64,000 nucleotides of DNA from Cryobacterium sp. Y82 (GTDB taxonomy: Bacteria > Actinomycetota > Actinomycetes > Actinomycetales > Microbacteriaceae). A program made the translations under genes and the position numbers. Positions 42,160-50,132 of the stretch are shown here, one piece after another. The stretch covers positions 132,123 to 196,122 of the forward strand of contig NZ_PJJJ01000033.1 of the NCBI RefSeq assembly GCF_002929495.1. Direction: 5' to 3'. The notes under the pieces were generated by a model. It ran no database searches and was not told the origin of the DNA. It saw only the letters and a list, made by a program, of their open reading frames with translations. The first letter of the stretch is position 1. Each line of letters begins with the position of its first letter.

Positions 42160-42599
42160 GGGGCAAGCTCGCTGTTGTTGTCATGGCGGCTCTGCTCGTC
42201 TTCTACCTGGTGCTGGTCGGCGTACGCGCGGTGCTCTTCATCCAGAGCGGGGAACCAGTCGGCATCGCCATCGGCCTTGCCCTTCTCATCCTGCCGCTGA
42301 TTGGTTTCTGGGCGCTGGCGCGCGAAGTGGCCTTCGGCATCCGCTCGGAACGCTTAGTGCGTGAACTCGATGAGCTGGGCGGCCTCCCCGCCGCCGACTT
42401 GCCGGTGCGACCGAGCGGTCGGCCTTACCGGGACGCTGCCGACGAGCAGTTTCCGGCCGCGCAGGCCGCGGTAGAAGCCGAGCCAGAGAACTGGCACGCC
42501 TGGCTGCGCCTCGGCCTCGCCTACGACGCTTCCGGCGATCGCAAGCGCGCTCGCGGGGCGATCCGCACCGCGATCAGCCTCGAGCGCACCCCGAAGTAG
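42156..42599 (+). CDS. Membrane protein with C-terminal TPR-like region
   Basis: A 147-residue protein. Two membrane helices (~5-30 and ~37-58) are followed by a soluble part ending in a single TPR-like unit (NWHAWLRLGLAYDASGDRKR). The GTG at 42156 overlaps the dapB stop as GTGA. The pairing with dapB recurs in actinobacteria; function unknown. Confidence 0.75.
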   Translation: MRGKLAVVVMAALLVFYLVLVGVRAVLFIQSGEPVGIAIGLALLILPLIGFWALAREVAFGIRSERLVRELDELGGLPAADLPVRPSGRPYRDAADEQFPAAQAAVEAEPENWHAWLRLGLAYDASGDRKRARGAIRTAISLERTPK

Positions 42600-42610
42600 C
42601 CGCAGGCTAC
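42596..42610. terminator. Small palindrome between convergent genes
   Basis: GTAGCC-GCA-GGCTAC, on the stop codon of the TPR protein and 0-10 bp from the end of the epimerase gene. Short stem and no U-tract, so weak evidence. Confidence 0.25.
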
Positions 42611-43497
42611 GGCTGCCGGAGCATCCAGGCGATCGCGGTGGCTGGCGTACGCTGAGCAAACTCGAACCCGTCGTCCAAAAGTTTCTGGGCGCTGACCTGC
42701 TGGTCGGCGAGCAGCAGCTGGCGCGCGGCGTCCTGCAGCAGCAGCGTCAAGACCTGCTGGGGAACCGGCAGGAAAAACGGTCGGTGCAGCGCAGTGGTGA
42801 GCGCCTTGATGATGTCGTTCGACGTGGCCGCGGATGGCCCGACGAGGTTGACCGGGCCGGAAAGCGTAGAGGTGAGCAGATGAAGGATGGCCGCAGCCTC
42901 ATCGTGCAGGCTCACCCAGGCCCAGTGCTGATTCCCGCTGCCGAGTGGTCCCGCGAGACCGAGTTTGGCCAGGGGCAGCAGCGGTTTCAGTGCGCCGCCC
43001 TTGGCGAGAACGAGCCCGGTGCGCAACGTGACAACCCGGGTCGGTTCCGGAGCGAGCTGGGCTGCGGCCTCCCACTGCGTAACGACATCGGCGAGAAAAT
43101 CGGTTCCGACCGTGGAAGTCTCGCTCAGGATTTCCCCGGGCCGATTGCCGTACACGCCTACGGCGGAACCGTTGAGCAAAACCGTTGGGGGAGTGGCGGC
43201 CTGCCCGAGAGCGTCGGTGATCGTGCGGGTGGCGCCAAGGCGTGACGTCAGGATTTCCTTGCGATAGCCCGACGTCCACGGCAGTCGCGCCAGTGAGGCG
43301 CCCGAGAGGTTGACGACAGCGTCGATATCGTCCAGGACGTGAGCGTCCAGGGCATGGGCAGCCGGGTCCCACCGAACCTCGTTCTTGCCCAGGGCCTCCC
43401 GCCGCACCAATCGCACGGGACTGTGGCCGGTCGCGGCCAGCTGCCGGCTGAGTTCCCGGCCGATGAGGCCGGACGCGCCGGCGATCAGAACGCGCAC
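42607..43497 (-). CDS. TIGR01777-family SDR epimerase (SDR39U1-like)
   Basis: A 296-residue Rossmann protein beginning RVLIAGASGLIGRELSRQL, with GSAVGVYGNRPGEILSE and the C-terminal DUF1731-type QQVLTLLLQDAARQLLLADQ. This places it with the SulA/TIGR01777 family related to human SDR39U1. The substrate is unknown. The GTG start lies 6 nt after TAGGGT, and the osmC stop codon is part of this box. Confidence 0.85.
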   Translation of the reverse strand: MRVLIAGASGLIGRELSRQLAATGHSPVRLVRREALGKNEVRWDPAAHALDAHVLDDIDAVVNLSGASLARLPWTSGYRKEILTSRLGATRTITDALGQAATPPTVLLNGSAVGVYGNRPGEILSETSTVGTDFLADVVTQWEAAAQLAPEPTRVVTLRTGLVLAKGGALKPLLPLAKLGLAGPLGSGNQHWAWVSLHDEAAAILHLLTSTLSGPVNLVGPSAATSNDIIKALTTALHRPFFLPVPQQVLTLLLQDAARQLLLADQQVSAQKLLDDGFEFAQRTPATAIAWMLRQP

Positions 43498-43503
43498 GTC
43501 GGT

Positions 43504-43509
43504 ACCCTA
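43504..43509 (-). promoter_or_regulatory. -10 box of leaderless SDR epimerase gene
   Basis: On the minus strand TAGGGT overlaps the osmC stop and is followed by ACCGAC and the GTG at 43497. Confidence 0.4.
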
Positions 43510-43938
43510 GGCCAGTTCTGCCTCGATGGTGATGGGAATGCCCGCAAGTGCTTTAGAGATCGGGCAGTTGTCCTTGGCGTCCTGAGCGAACGCCTCAAAC
43601 TCAGCTTCGGTCAGGCCGGGAATCTTGGCACTGACCAGTAGATGGCTTCCGATGACCCCGGTGCCGGCCGCAAAAGTCACGGCGGCGGTGGCCTGGATGC
43701 TCTCCGGAGTGTGGCCGGCCGAACCGAGCGCGTTGGCGAGTGCCATAGAGAAACAGGCCGCGTGGGCGGCACCGAGCAGTTCCTCCGGGTTGGTGGTGTT
43801 CGAAACGCCCTCAGCGCGGGCCTTCCAATTCACCGAGAACTCGGCGGCGTGCGAGGAGTCGAGGGTGACGGTGCCGGTACCGGTCGGAAGATCGCCGGTC
43901 CATACTGAGGTTGCTTCACTCGTGAGCGTCGTGGGCAT
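43507..43938 (-). CDS. OsmC-family peroxiredoxin
   Basis: A 143-residue protein. It contains NPEELLGAAHAACFSMALAN with the peroxidatic cysteine (AACFSM) and the second conserved cysteine in AKDNCPISKAL. OsmC/Ohr proteins reduce organic hydroperoxides; the wording fits OsmC rather than Ohr. GGAGGTAACACC precedes the ATG, with TAGGGT (43966-43971) as a likely -10. Confidence 0.9.
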   Translation of the reverse strand: MPTTLTSEATSVWTGDLPTGTGTVTLDSSHAAEFSVNWKARAEGVSNTTNPEELLGAAHAACFSMALANALGSAGHTPESIQATAAVTFAAGTGVIGSHLLVSAKIPGLTEAEFEAFAQDAKDNCPISKALAGIPITIEAELA

Positions 43939-44081
43939 GGTGTTACCTCCAGGTGATTGGCTTCAACCCTAACCGCCCGACCTGCACCGTGAACGCCTCT
44001 CGTCTGGGAATTACCTGAGAGCCAGCCGACCCGTGAAGGCAGCGCGAGATTCAATGTACAGGTTAGGTCGGAGCGAGCTGA

Positions 44082-44561
44082 TCAGACGTTCTCGAAGGTT
44101 CGGCCACCCCGGTTGAGCACGCCAAGTCGCAGGAGAAGCAGGTAGAACTGGCAGCCGAGGCAGTAGTCGAAGACCGCATTGAGAAAGGCCGCGACGAACG
44201 CGGCCGCCGCAGCGATTCCGACAGCGCCCGGGACACCGGCCAGGCCCAGAATGAGTCCGACCAAGGTCACGGCCAGGCCAACGCCCTGCGCGAAGGTGGG
44301 CGGCGCCGCGTCTTCGAGTTCGGTCGCAGGGGCGAGACGCGGCCGCACGAATTTCTTGAACAGAGCGCCGTACGGATGCCGGCCGGCGCCGGCCAGTGCA
44401 CCCCACGCGAACAGCGCGGTGATCACTGCGAGCAGGGCCAGCGCGGCAGCGGATGCCCCGGTCAGTGACAGGAACACCACGATGAGCAAGAGCCCGGCCG
44501 TCAGACCTGCACCGAATCGGGGTCCGCGCGGATCGAGCCGGGCGCGAGGTGTTTTAGACAT
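44082..44561 (-). CDS. DUF4395-type membrane protein
   Basis: A 159-residue protein with four or so membrane helices and RGPRFGAGLTAGLL at the start, and the C-terminal AFLNAVFDYCLGCQFYLLLLRL, whose Cys-x-x-Cys is conserved in DUF4395. It overlaps the upstream thioredoxin-like gene by 8 bp. The pair is a recurrent actinobacterial unit, possibly for thiol redox chemistry at the membrane. The ATG at 44561 has GGGAG upstream. Confidence 0.8.
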   Translation of the reverse strand: MSKTPRARLDPRGPRFGAGLTAGLLLIVVFLSLTGASAAALALLAVITALFAWGALAGAGRHPYGALFKKFVRPRLAPATELEDAAPPTFAQGVGLAVTLVGLILGLAGVPGAVGIAAAAAFVAAFLNAVFDYCLGCQFYLLLLRLGVLNRGGRTFENV

Positions 44562-45015
44562 GAGAACTCCCGGGTGTGGTGCTGAGTGTGGTGTTCTGCG
44601 TGATCGCATCAAGGGTCGCGCCGATATCGGCCCGGGTAGGCGCGCCCCCCACGCGGGCCCGCACCCGACCGGACTCGTCCAGGATCAGAGTCGTCGGGGT
44701 TTGTAGAACCGCGTACCGGTTGGCGAGATCGGGGCGGTGGGTGAGATCCACTTCCACGTGGACCACCCCCGGGCGCTGCTCGGCCACAGAGCCCAGTAGA
44801 CGGCGGGTACCCGGGCAGCGAGCGCACAACTCGGTCGAAAATTGCAGCAGGGTGGCGGCGGGGCCGAACGCGACCGTGGCGGCAACATCCGCTGGAGTGA
44901 TGACGTCGCCGGAAACACGAGCCACTCGTCCCTGACGGGCTCGCCACACAAGGCCAAGAACGGTCGTGGCGGCCAGCAGGGCGAACAGCAGTCCGATCGC
45001 TTCCAGTGGAGTCAT
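44554..45015 (-). CDS. Membrane-anchored thioredoxin-family protein
   Basis: A 153-residue protein with one N-terminal membrane helix (IGLLFALLAATTVLGLVW) and a thioredoxin fold. The active site is CARC (FSTELCARCPGTRR) in place of the usual CGPC/CxxC of thioredoxins, and the cis-Pro strand is QTPTTLILDESG. It faces outward and works with the DUF4395 protein. The ATG lies 7 nt after TATCGT, and it is divergent from thyX. Confidence 0.85.
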   Translation of the reverse strand: MTPLEAIGLLFALLAATTVLGLVWRARQGRVARVSGDVITPADVAATVAFGPAATLLQFSTELCARCPGTRRLLGSVAEQRPGVVHVEVDLTHRPDLANRYAVLQTPTTLILDESGRVRARVGGAPTRADIGATLDAITQNTTLSTTPGSSHV

Positions 45016-45022
45016 GATAACG

Positions 45023-45028
45023 ACGATA
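45023..45028 (-). promoter_or_regulatory. -10 box of leaderless thioredoxin gene
   Basis: On the minus strand TATCGT is followed by 7 nt and then the ATG at 45015. Confidence 0.4.
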
Positions 45029-45104
45029 CGTGGGCGCAGCCCCGTTCGGGGGACTGTGACGACACGTTACGACTGCGCGCGGGCGCGCCGCCCGACAGAC
45101 CGGC

Positions 45105-45110
45105 TAGCCT
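45105..45110 (+). promoter_or_regulatory. -10 box of leaderless thyX
   Basis: TAGCCT lies 6 nt before the GTG at 45117. Confidence 0.5.
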
Positions 45111-45116
45111 GAAGCG

Positions 45117-45854
45117 GTGTCTGAAATTGAGTTTCGATCTGAAATGACCGTGGAGCTGGTGCGTGCCAGCGCTCACGATTCCGACGTGCTGTTTGCCGCC
45201 CGGGTGTCGACCCTGGGGGAGCAGACTCTCGAGCAGAGCCAGCTTGACGGTTCAGAGAGCGAGGTCGACGAAAAGCGTGACCGCGGTCTGATCAACTACC
45301 TCATGCGCGACCGGCACGGCTCGCCGTTTGAACACAACTCGATGACGTTCTACGTGCGTGCCCCCATTTTTGTTTTCCGCGAATTCATGCGGCACCGCAT
45401 CGCCAGTTACAACGAAGAGTCCGGCCGCTACCGGGAGCTGGGCCCGGTGTTCTACGTGCCGTCCGCCGAACGTAACCTCGTTCAGGTGGGCAAGCCGGGC
45501 GCCTACGACTTTCTGCCCGGCACCGTCGAGCAGATCGCGCTCGTGCAGCAGCAGACCCGCGCCGCCGCCGTCCACGCCTATGAGGCCTACCAGCGGATGC
45601 TCGAAGCCGGCGTCGCGCGCGAAGTCGCCCGCATCGTGCTGCCGCTAAACATCTACTCCTCGATGTACGTCACGCTCAACGCCCGCTCACTGATGAACTT
45701 TCTCAGCCTGCGCACCAAGCGGGAGGGCTCGTCATTTCCGTCGTTCCCCCAGCGCGAGATCGAAATGTGCGCCGAGCAGATGGAAACCCACTTCGAAAAG
45801 CTCATGCCCTTGACCTACGCCGCCTTCAATGTGAACGGTCGAGTGGCCCCGTAG
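45117..45854 (+). CDS. thyX: FAD-dependent thymidylate synthase
   Basis: A 245-residue protein with the ThyX signature RHRIASYNEESGRY (R-H-R-x-x-S) and the substrate region SLRTKREGSSFPSFPQ. It makes dTMP from dUMP using FAD, NADPH and methylene-THF. No thyA is in the window. The GTG start is leaderless. dapA begins 36 bp downstream with its own -10 box. Confidence 0.95.
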   Translation: MSEIEFRSEMTVELVRASAHDSDVLFAARVSTLGEQTLEQSQLDGSESEVDEKRDRGLINYLMRDRHGSPFEHNSMTFYVRAPIFVFREFMRHRIASYNEESGRYRELGPVFYVPSAERNLVQVGKPGAYDFLPGTVEQIALVQQQTRAAAVHAYEAYQRMLEAGVAREVARIVLPLNIYSSMYVTLNARSLMNFLSLRTKREGSSFPSFPQREIEMCAEQMETHFEKLMPLTYAAFNVNGRVAP

Positions 45855-45876
45855 TGGACCGCGCAGGGGGAGACGA

Positions 45877-45882
45877 TAGCCT
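45877..45882 (+). promoter_or_regulatory. -10 box of leaderless dapA
   Basis: TAGCCT lies 7 nt before the GTG at 45890, and GTGGAC 17 nt upstream of it may be the -35. Confidence 0.5.
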
Positions 45883-45889
45883 GTAGATC

Positions 45890-46867
45890 GTGTCTACCTC
45901 TACGAATCCCTTTGGCCAGGTGCTGGTCGCCCTGGTCACCCCGTTTACTTTTGATGGCGAAGTGGACTGGGCCGGGGTGGAGAAGCACATCGACGACGTT
46001 ATCAATGCCGGCGCTGACGGCATCGTCGTCACCGGAACAACCGGCGAGACCAGCACCCTGACCGACCCAGAGAAGATCCGCCTCGTCGAGGTCGGTAAGT
46101 CCGTCGCTAACGGCCGTGCCAAGATCATCACCGGCGGTGGCTCCAACGAAACCGCGCACGCCATGCAGCTCGCCCGTCAGAGCGAGAAGGCCGGCGCCGA
46201 CGGCAACATGATCGTCACCCCGTATTACAACAAGCCGACCCAGGCTGGCATCCTCACCCATTTTCGCATGATCGCCGATGCCACCGACCTCCCCGTCATC
46301 CTCTACGACATCCCCGGCCGCACCGGCGTCGCTATCGCTTACGAGACCATCCTGCGCGCGGCGAAGCATCCCAACATTCTCGCCATGAAAGACGCTAAGG
46401 GCGACTTCGCCCAGGTTAGTCGGGTGCTCAACCAGACCGACCTCATGTACTTCTCCGGCGACGACCCCAACGTGCTGGCCCACCTGTCGATCGGTGCGAC
46501 CGGACTGATCGGCGTCACCGGAAACATCACTGCGACCCCTTACCGGCACATGGTCGACGCGGTCAACCGGGGCGACCTCAAAGTCGCCACCGCCGCCCAT
46601 CAGCAGCTTGAACCGCTTGTGCGCGCCGTGATGACCCACGTACCCGGCACCGTTGCTGTGAAGTACATCCTGCACGGCCTCGGTCGCATCGGCAGCCCGC
46701 GTGTGCGCCTGCCCCTAGTCGGCCCCGAAGACTCTGAAGCCGCTCAGATCGAAGACGAACTGTCGCTGGTCAGGGACATTCCCGGCGTGGACTTTTCAAA
46801 CTTCCGCCCGGACCGCAACGCGGCCGCAGGCGGATCGCTGCCCAAGGTCGCCGGCACCACCCGCTAG
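45890..46867 (+). CDS. dapA: 4-hydroxy-tetrahydrodipicolinate synthase
   Basis: A 325-residue TIM-barrel aldolase of the DapA family: VTGTTGETSTLTDPEK, VTPYYNKPTQAG, YDIPGRTGV and the Schiff-base lysine in ILAMKDAKGD. It condenses pyruvate with aspartate semialdehyde, the first committed step to lysine and diaminopimelate. The GTG start is leaderless. It is commonly followed by rnj, but here by an efflux cassette. Confidence 0.95.
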   Translation: MSTSTNPFGQVLVALVTPFTFDGEVDWAGVEKHIDDVINAGADGIVVTGTTGETSTLTDPEKIRLVEVGKSVANGRAKIITGGGSNETAHAMQLARQSEKAGADGNMIVTPYYNKPTQAGILTHFRMIADATDLPVILYDIPGRTGVAIAYETILRAAKHPNILAMKDAKGDFAQVSRVLNQTDLMYFSGDDPNVLAHLSIGATGLIGVTGNITATPYRHMVDAVNRGDLKVATAAHQQLEPLVRAVMTHVPGTVAVKYILHGLGRIGSPRVRLPLVGPEDSEAAQIEDELSLVRDIPGVDFSNFRPDRNAAAGGSLPKVAGTTR

Positions 46868-46891
46868 AGCTCGCGCCGGGCGGCTTTGTGG

Positions 46892-46959
46892 TCGCGGCAC
46901 CCACTAACGTTCGTGGCACTCGATCCTGCGGGTGCCGCGAGCTTCAACGGGTGCCGCGA
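46892..46959. repeat. Triple 11-bp motif GGGTGCCGCGA between dapA and efflux genes
   Basis: The motif occurs inverted at 46892-46902 and direct at 46930-46940 and 46949-46959. The first two form a perfect 11-bp stem with a 27-nt loop. This could be an operator array, an mRNA hairpin or a REP-type element. Confidence 0.5.
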
Positions 46960-46998
46960 CGCGTCTGGTGGACGGAGACACGCAGGCCCGCGTAACGC

Positions 46999-47004
46999 TA
47001 GGCT
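46999..47004 (+). promoter_or_regulatory. Putative -10 box of the efflux operon
   Basis: TAGGCT would start a transcript near 47011, about 40 nt before the GTG at 47052, which has its own GGGGAG. Confidence 0.4.
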
Positions 47005-47051
47005 CAGCCCATCGAGCTTGACCACGTCGGGTCGGCTGTGTGGGGAGTGTT

Positions 47052-48116
47052 GTGAACATTGCACGCAAATGGGTCTTTCCGATCCTTCGACTCATCGTCA
47101 TCGCGGCCATTGCTGTGGCCCTGGTCAAGCTCGCGTTCTACCCCGACACTGCGGTCGAGCGCAACCCCGCCGAACCGACCGGCGTCATCGTCGAACCGCA
47201 GGTTCCAGCGGCCCTCGGCACCATCAGCAATGACGTCACCCTGCCCGGCACGGTCAGTGCCGATCCGGCCGTCGCCGTGAAGGCAACCGCCATCGGCACG
47301 GTCGACGAGATCTTCATGGCGGCCGGCCAGGCCGTGAACAAAGATGACAAAATCTACGATATCCGGATCGAAACGATCAAAGACCCCGTCGAAACAACGG
47401 ATGCCGACGGCAACATCACCGTCACCCAGCCGAAACCGGTGGTCACCTTCGTCAAGGTGCTGGCCCCCATCAGCGGCGTCCTGAGCTCGCTCACGGTGAT
47501 CCACGGCCAGAGCGTGGCCGTGGGGGATGCCACTGGCCAGGTGGCGCCTCCAAGCTTCTCGGTGAGCGGAGCGCTCAACCCCGAGCAGCAATACCGGCTA
47601 TTGAGCAAGCCGACCGAGGCATCCGTTGCCATCACTAACGGGCCGGCGCCATTCACCTGCATCGGCCTGACCATCACCACGCCGCTCGCTGGTGCCCAGG
47701 CCGGCGGTGACGGCGGGGCCGGTGGAGAGACCGGCGCGAGCGGCACCACCGTCACCTGCGCCGTTCCGGCTGAGGTGACTGTCTTCTCCGGTCTGGCCGC
47801 TCAGATCACCATCGCTGCTGGCCTGGCCGAAAACGTGCTCGTCGTTCCGACCACCGCTGTCAAGGGCTCCGCCCAAACCGGCGTCGTCTGGTTCGTGCTG
47901 CCCGACGGCGGCACCGAAGAACGCCCGGTGACGCTTGGCATGACCGACGGAATCAACGTGCAGGTCATCGACGGACTCGTGGAGGGCGACCTGATCAACC
48001 AGTTCGTACCGGGTGCCACCGCAGTCAGCCCCGGCGGCGAGGGCTGCCAACTGCAACCCGACGGTAGTGAAGTCTGCTTTGGGCCGAGCATCTCCAGCAG
48101 CGGGATCTCCCATTGA
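47052..48116 (+). CDS. HlyD/MacA-like membrane-fusion protein
   Basis: A 354-residue protein. An N-terminal membrane anchor (VFPILRLIVIAAIAVALV) is followed by a biotinyl-lipoyl-like hairpin domain split around residues 75-170 (ATAIGTVDEIFMAAGQAVNK; SGVLSSLTVIHGQSVAVGD) and a C-terminal barrel (VLVVPTTAVKGSAQTGVVWFVL). An unusual Gly-rich insertion (AQAGGDGGAGGETGASGTT) lies near 225. It is the adaptor of the ABC exporter downstream. The start has GGGGAG 4 nt upstream. Confidence 0.82.
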   Translation: MNIARKWVFPILRLIVIAAIAVALVKLAFYPDTAVERNPAEPTGVIVEPQVPAALGTISNDVTLPGTVSADPAVAVKATAIGTVDEIFMAAGQAVNKDDKIYDIRIETIKDPVETTDADGNITVTQPKPVVTFVKVLAPISGVLSSLTVIHGQSVAVGDATGQVAPPSFSVSGALNPEQQYRLLSKPTEASVAITNGPAPFTCIGLTITTPLAGAQAGGDGGAGGETGASGTTVTCAVPAEVTVFSGLAAQITIAAGLAENVLVVPTTAVKGSAQTGVVWFVLPDGGTEERPVTLGMTDGINVQVIDGLVEGDLINQFVPGATAVSPGGEGCQLQPDGSEVCFGPSISSSGISH

Positions 48117-48808
48117 CCCTCTTACATCTTGAGGGTGTCACTCGCACCGTGCAGCTCATCGATGCGCCGCCGCTGACCATTCTCTCGGGCGTTGACCTCG
48201 ACGTCGACGTGGGCGACCGCGTGTCAGTCGTGGGTCGTTCCGGCTCGGGTAAAACCACCCTGTTGAACCTGCTCGGGCTGCTCGACAACCCCACGAGCGG
48301 CACCATGCTGTTCGAAGACCGCCCGGTGCAGTCGCTATCATCCGGTGCGCGGGACCGGCTGCGCGGCCGCGAGGTCGGCTTCATCTTTCAGCAGTTCAAC
48401 CTGCTGCAGGGTCGCACCGCCCTCGAAAACGTGATGACGCCGCTGCTCTACGCGGAAGGTCGCCAATTCTGGAAGCGGGCCCGAATCGCCACCGAGATGC
48501 TCGAACGGGTCGGCCTCAGCGACCGGCTCGGCTCATTGCCCGACCGGTTGAGCGGCGGTGAGCAGCAGCGCGTGGCGATCGCCCGCGCGCTGGTGCGTAG
48601 CCCTCGCCTGATTCTCGCCGACGAGCCCACCGGCGCACTCGACCTCGAAACCGGCGAAACCGTGATGGACTTGATCGACCAGGTCGCCACCGAATCCGGG
48701 GCAGCCCTGGTGACGATCACCCACGATCCGGCGATCGCCGCCCGCGCCACCAGGCATCTCCGACTGGACCACGGTGTGCTGCAGGTGAGCGGAACGGTGC
48801 CCGCATGA
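48113..48808 (+). CDS. ABC transporter ATP-binding protein (MacB/LolD type)
   Basis: A 231-residue ATPase: Walker A GRSGSGKTTLL, signature LSGGEQQRVAIARAL, Walker B LILADEPTGALD. It starts at a TTG overlapping the previous stop (TTGA). It powers the MacB-type exporter with the permease next to it. Substrate unknown; peptide or lipid-like export is typical of this family. Confidence 0.93.
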   Translation: MTLLHLEGVTRTVQLIDAPPLTILSGVDLDVDVGDRVSVVGRSGSGKTTLLNLLGLLDNPTSGTMLFEDRPVQSLSSGARDRLRGREVGFIFQQFNLLQGRTALENVMTPLLYAEGRQFWKRARIATEMLERVGLSDRLGSLPDRLSGGEQQRVAIARALVRSPRLILADEPTGALDLETGETVMDLIDQVATESGAALVTITHDPAIAARATRHLRLDHGVLQVSGTVPA

Positions 48809-50034
48809 AGCGCGTCGCGAGCAACCTGGTCGGCGCTGTGATCGAAGCCTGGCAGGAAGTGCGCATCCACAAGACGCGCGTCATGCTGTCGCTGATCGGT
48901 GTGGCCGTGGCCGTCTGCGCCATTACGACCGTGGTCGGACTCGGCGCGGTCGCCCAACAAGCCACCATCGAACAGAGTGAACGATCGGGCGGTCGTGCCG
49001 CGAGCCTCTACCTGTCGGCTTCGATGAACGACGGCTCGACCCCGATCGGTATGCCCGAAATCTGGCGCACGGCGTTGGATCGATACCAGATCGAATATGC
49101 CAGTCGGGTCGTCAACACCAGCCAGACCGTACAATTTGCTGACGGCGCAGTGCCGGTGCAGACCATCGGCGTCGACCCGCCTTACGGGACCATGCACCGC
49201 GTCACCCTCGAGGAAGGCACCTGGTTCACTGACGCCGACCAGAACCGGCTGGCCCCGGCCGTACTTATCAACTCCATCTTCTGGGACCGCCTCGGTCGTC
49301 CTGACCTGCGCACGCACCCGACGACGACTCTGGTGGGCGAGCGCACCACGACGGCCGTCGTGACCGGTGTCTACCCGTCCCTCTCCTGGGAGACCGAACC
49401 GGCAATGTACATGCTCGCCGATGCTCTCACCGCCATTAGCCCGGTCGTGACTGACCCGAATTTGCAGCAATTCGGACCGCCTGCGTACGAGCTGTGGGTG
49501 CCGATTGACGTGTCTGAGCAGCTCGTGACGGCCCTGCAACGCGACGTGCAGGGTGCGCTCGGCAGCGATGCCTTCGTTCAGGTGAACCGACAGGACTACG
49601 CGGCATACCAAAACGGTGACCCCTACCTGTCCCTTAAGCTCACGGTCGGTGCCATCGCCGGTCTTGTGCTCCTGCTCGGAGCGCTCGGCCTGGTCAACAT
49701 CGCCCTGGTCACGCTGAAACAGCGCATCCGCGAGATCGGCATTCGGCGCAGCTTCGGCGCGACCGCCGGCAGGGTGTTCTTCGCCGTCATGATGGAGAGC
49801 GTCGTCGCAACCGTCGTCGCGGGAATTGTCGGGGTGATCGCCGCCGTGCTCATCGTCAAGAGCCCGCTCGTGGAGGACTTCATCAGCCAGGGCCAGGTCA
49901 CCGACTTTCCGCCGTTTCCGGTTGAAGCGGCCATCCTTGGCCTGGTCTGCGCGACGGTGGTCGGTGCCCTCGCCGGATTGATCCCGGCACTGGTTGCGGT
50001 GCGGGTGAAGGTGATCGACGCCATCCGCTATTGA
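48805..50034 (+). CDS. MacB-like ABC transporter permease
   Basis: A 409-residue protein with one N-terminal membrane helix, a large extracytoplasmic MacB_PCD domain at ~45-280, and three C-terminal helices of the FtsX type. KQRIREIGIRRSFGATAGRV is the cytoplasmic coupling segment. It overlaps the ATPase gene by ATGA. With the two upstream genes it forms a complete tripartite-like exporter lacking the outer-membrane part, as expected in a Gram-positive. Confidence 0.9.
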   Translation: MKRVASNLVGAVIEAWQEVRIHKTRVMLSLIGVAVAVCAITTVVGLGAVAQQATIEQSERSGGRAASLYLSASMNDGSTPIGMPEIWRTALDRYQIEYASRVVNTSQTVQFADGAVPVQTIGVDPPYGTMHRVTLEEGTWFTDADQNRLAPAVLINSIFWDRLGRPDLRTHPTTTLVGERTTTAVVTGVYPSLSWETEPAMYMLADALTAISPVVTDPNLQQFGPPAYELWVPIDVSEQLVTALQRDVQGALGSDAFVQVNRQDYAAYQNGDPYLSLKLTVGAIAGLVLLLGALGLVNIALVTLKQRIREIGIRRSFGATAGRVFFAVMMESVVATVVAGIVGVIAAVLIVKSPLVEDFISQGQVTDFPPFPVEAAILGLVCATVVGALAGLIPALVAVRVKVIDAIRY

Positions 50035-50120
50035 AATTGAACGGATGCCGCCGCTCGGCTTTTGCCTACCGACCACGCAGGCCGTGGGCGTGGGGTCGGG
50101 CGAATGTCGGTGGTGCTTGG

Positions 50121-50126
50121 TAGCGT
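50121..50126 (+). promoter_or_regulatory. -10 box of leaderless ftsK
   Basis: TAGCGT lies 6 nt before the ATG at 50133. Confidence 0.5.
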
Positions 50127-50132
50127 TCTTTC

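Noticed and set aside
48448..50076. 542-codon minus-strand frame
   Set aside because: Antisense to the ABC ATPase and permease genes, whose motifs are clear on the plus strand.
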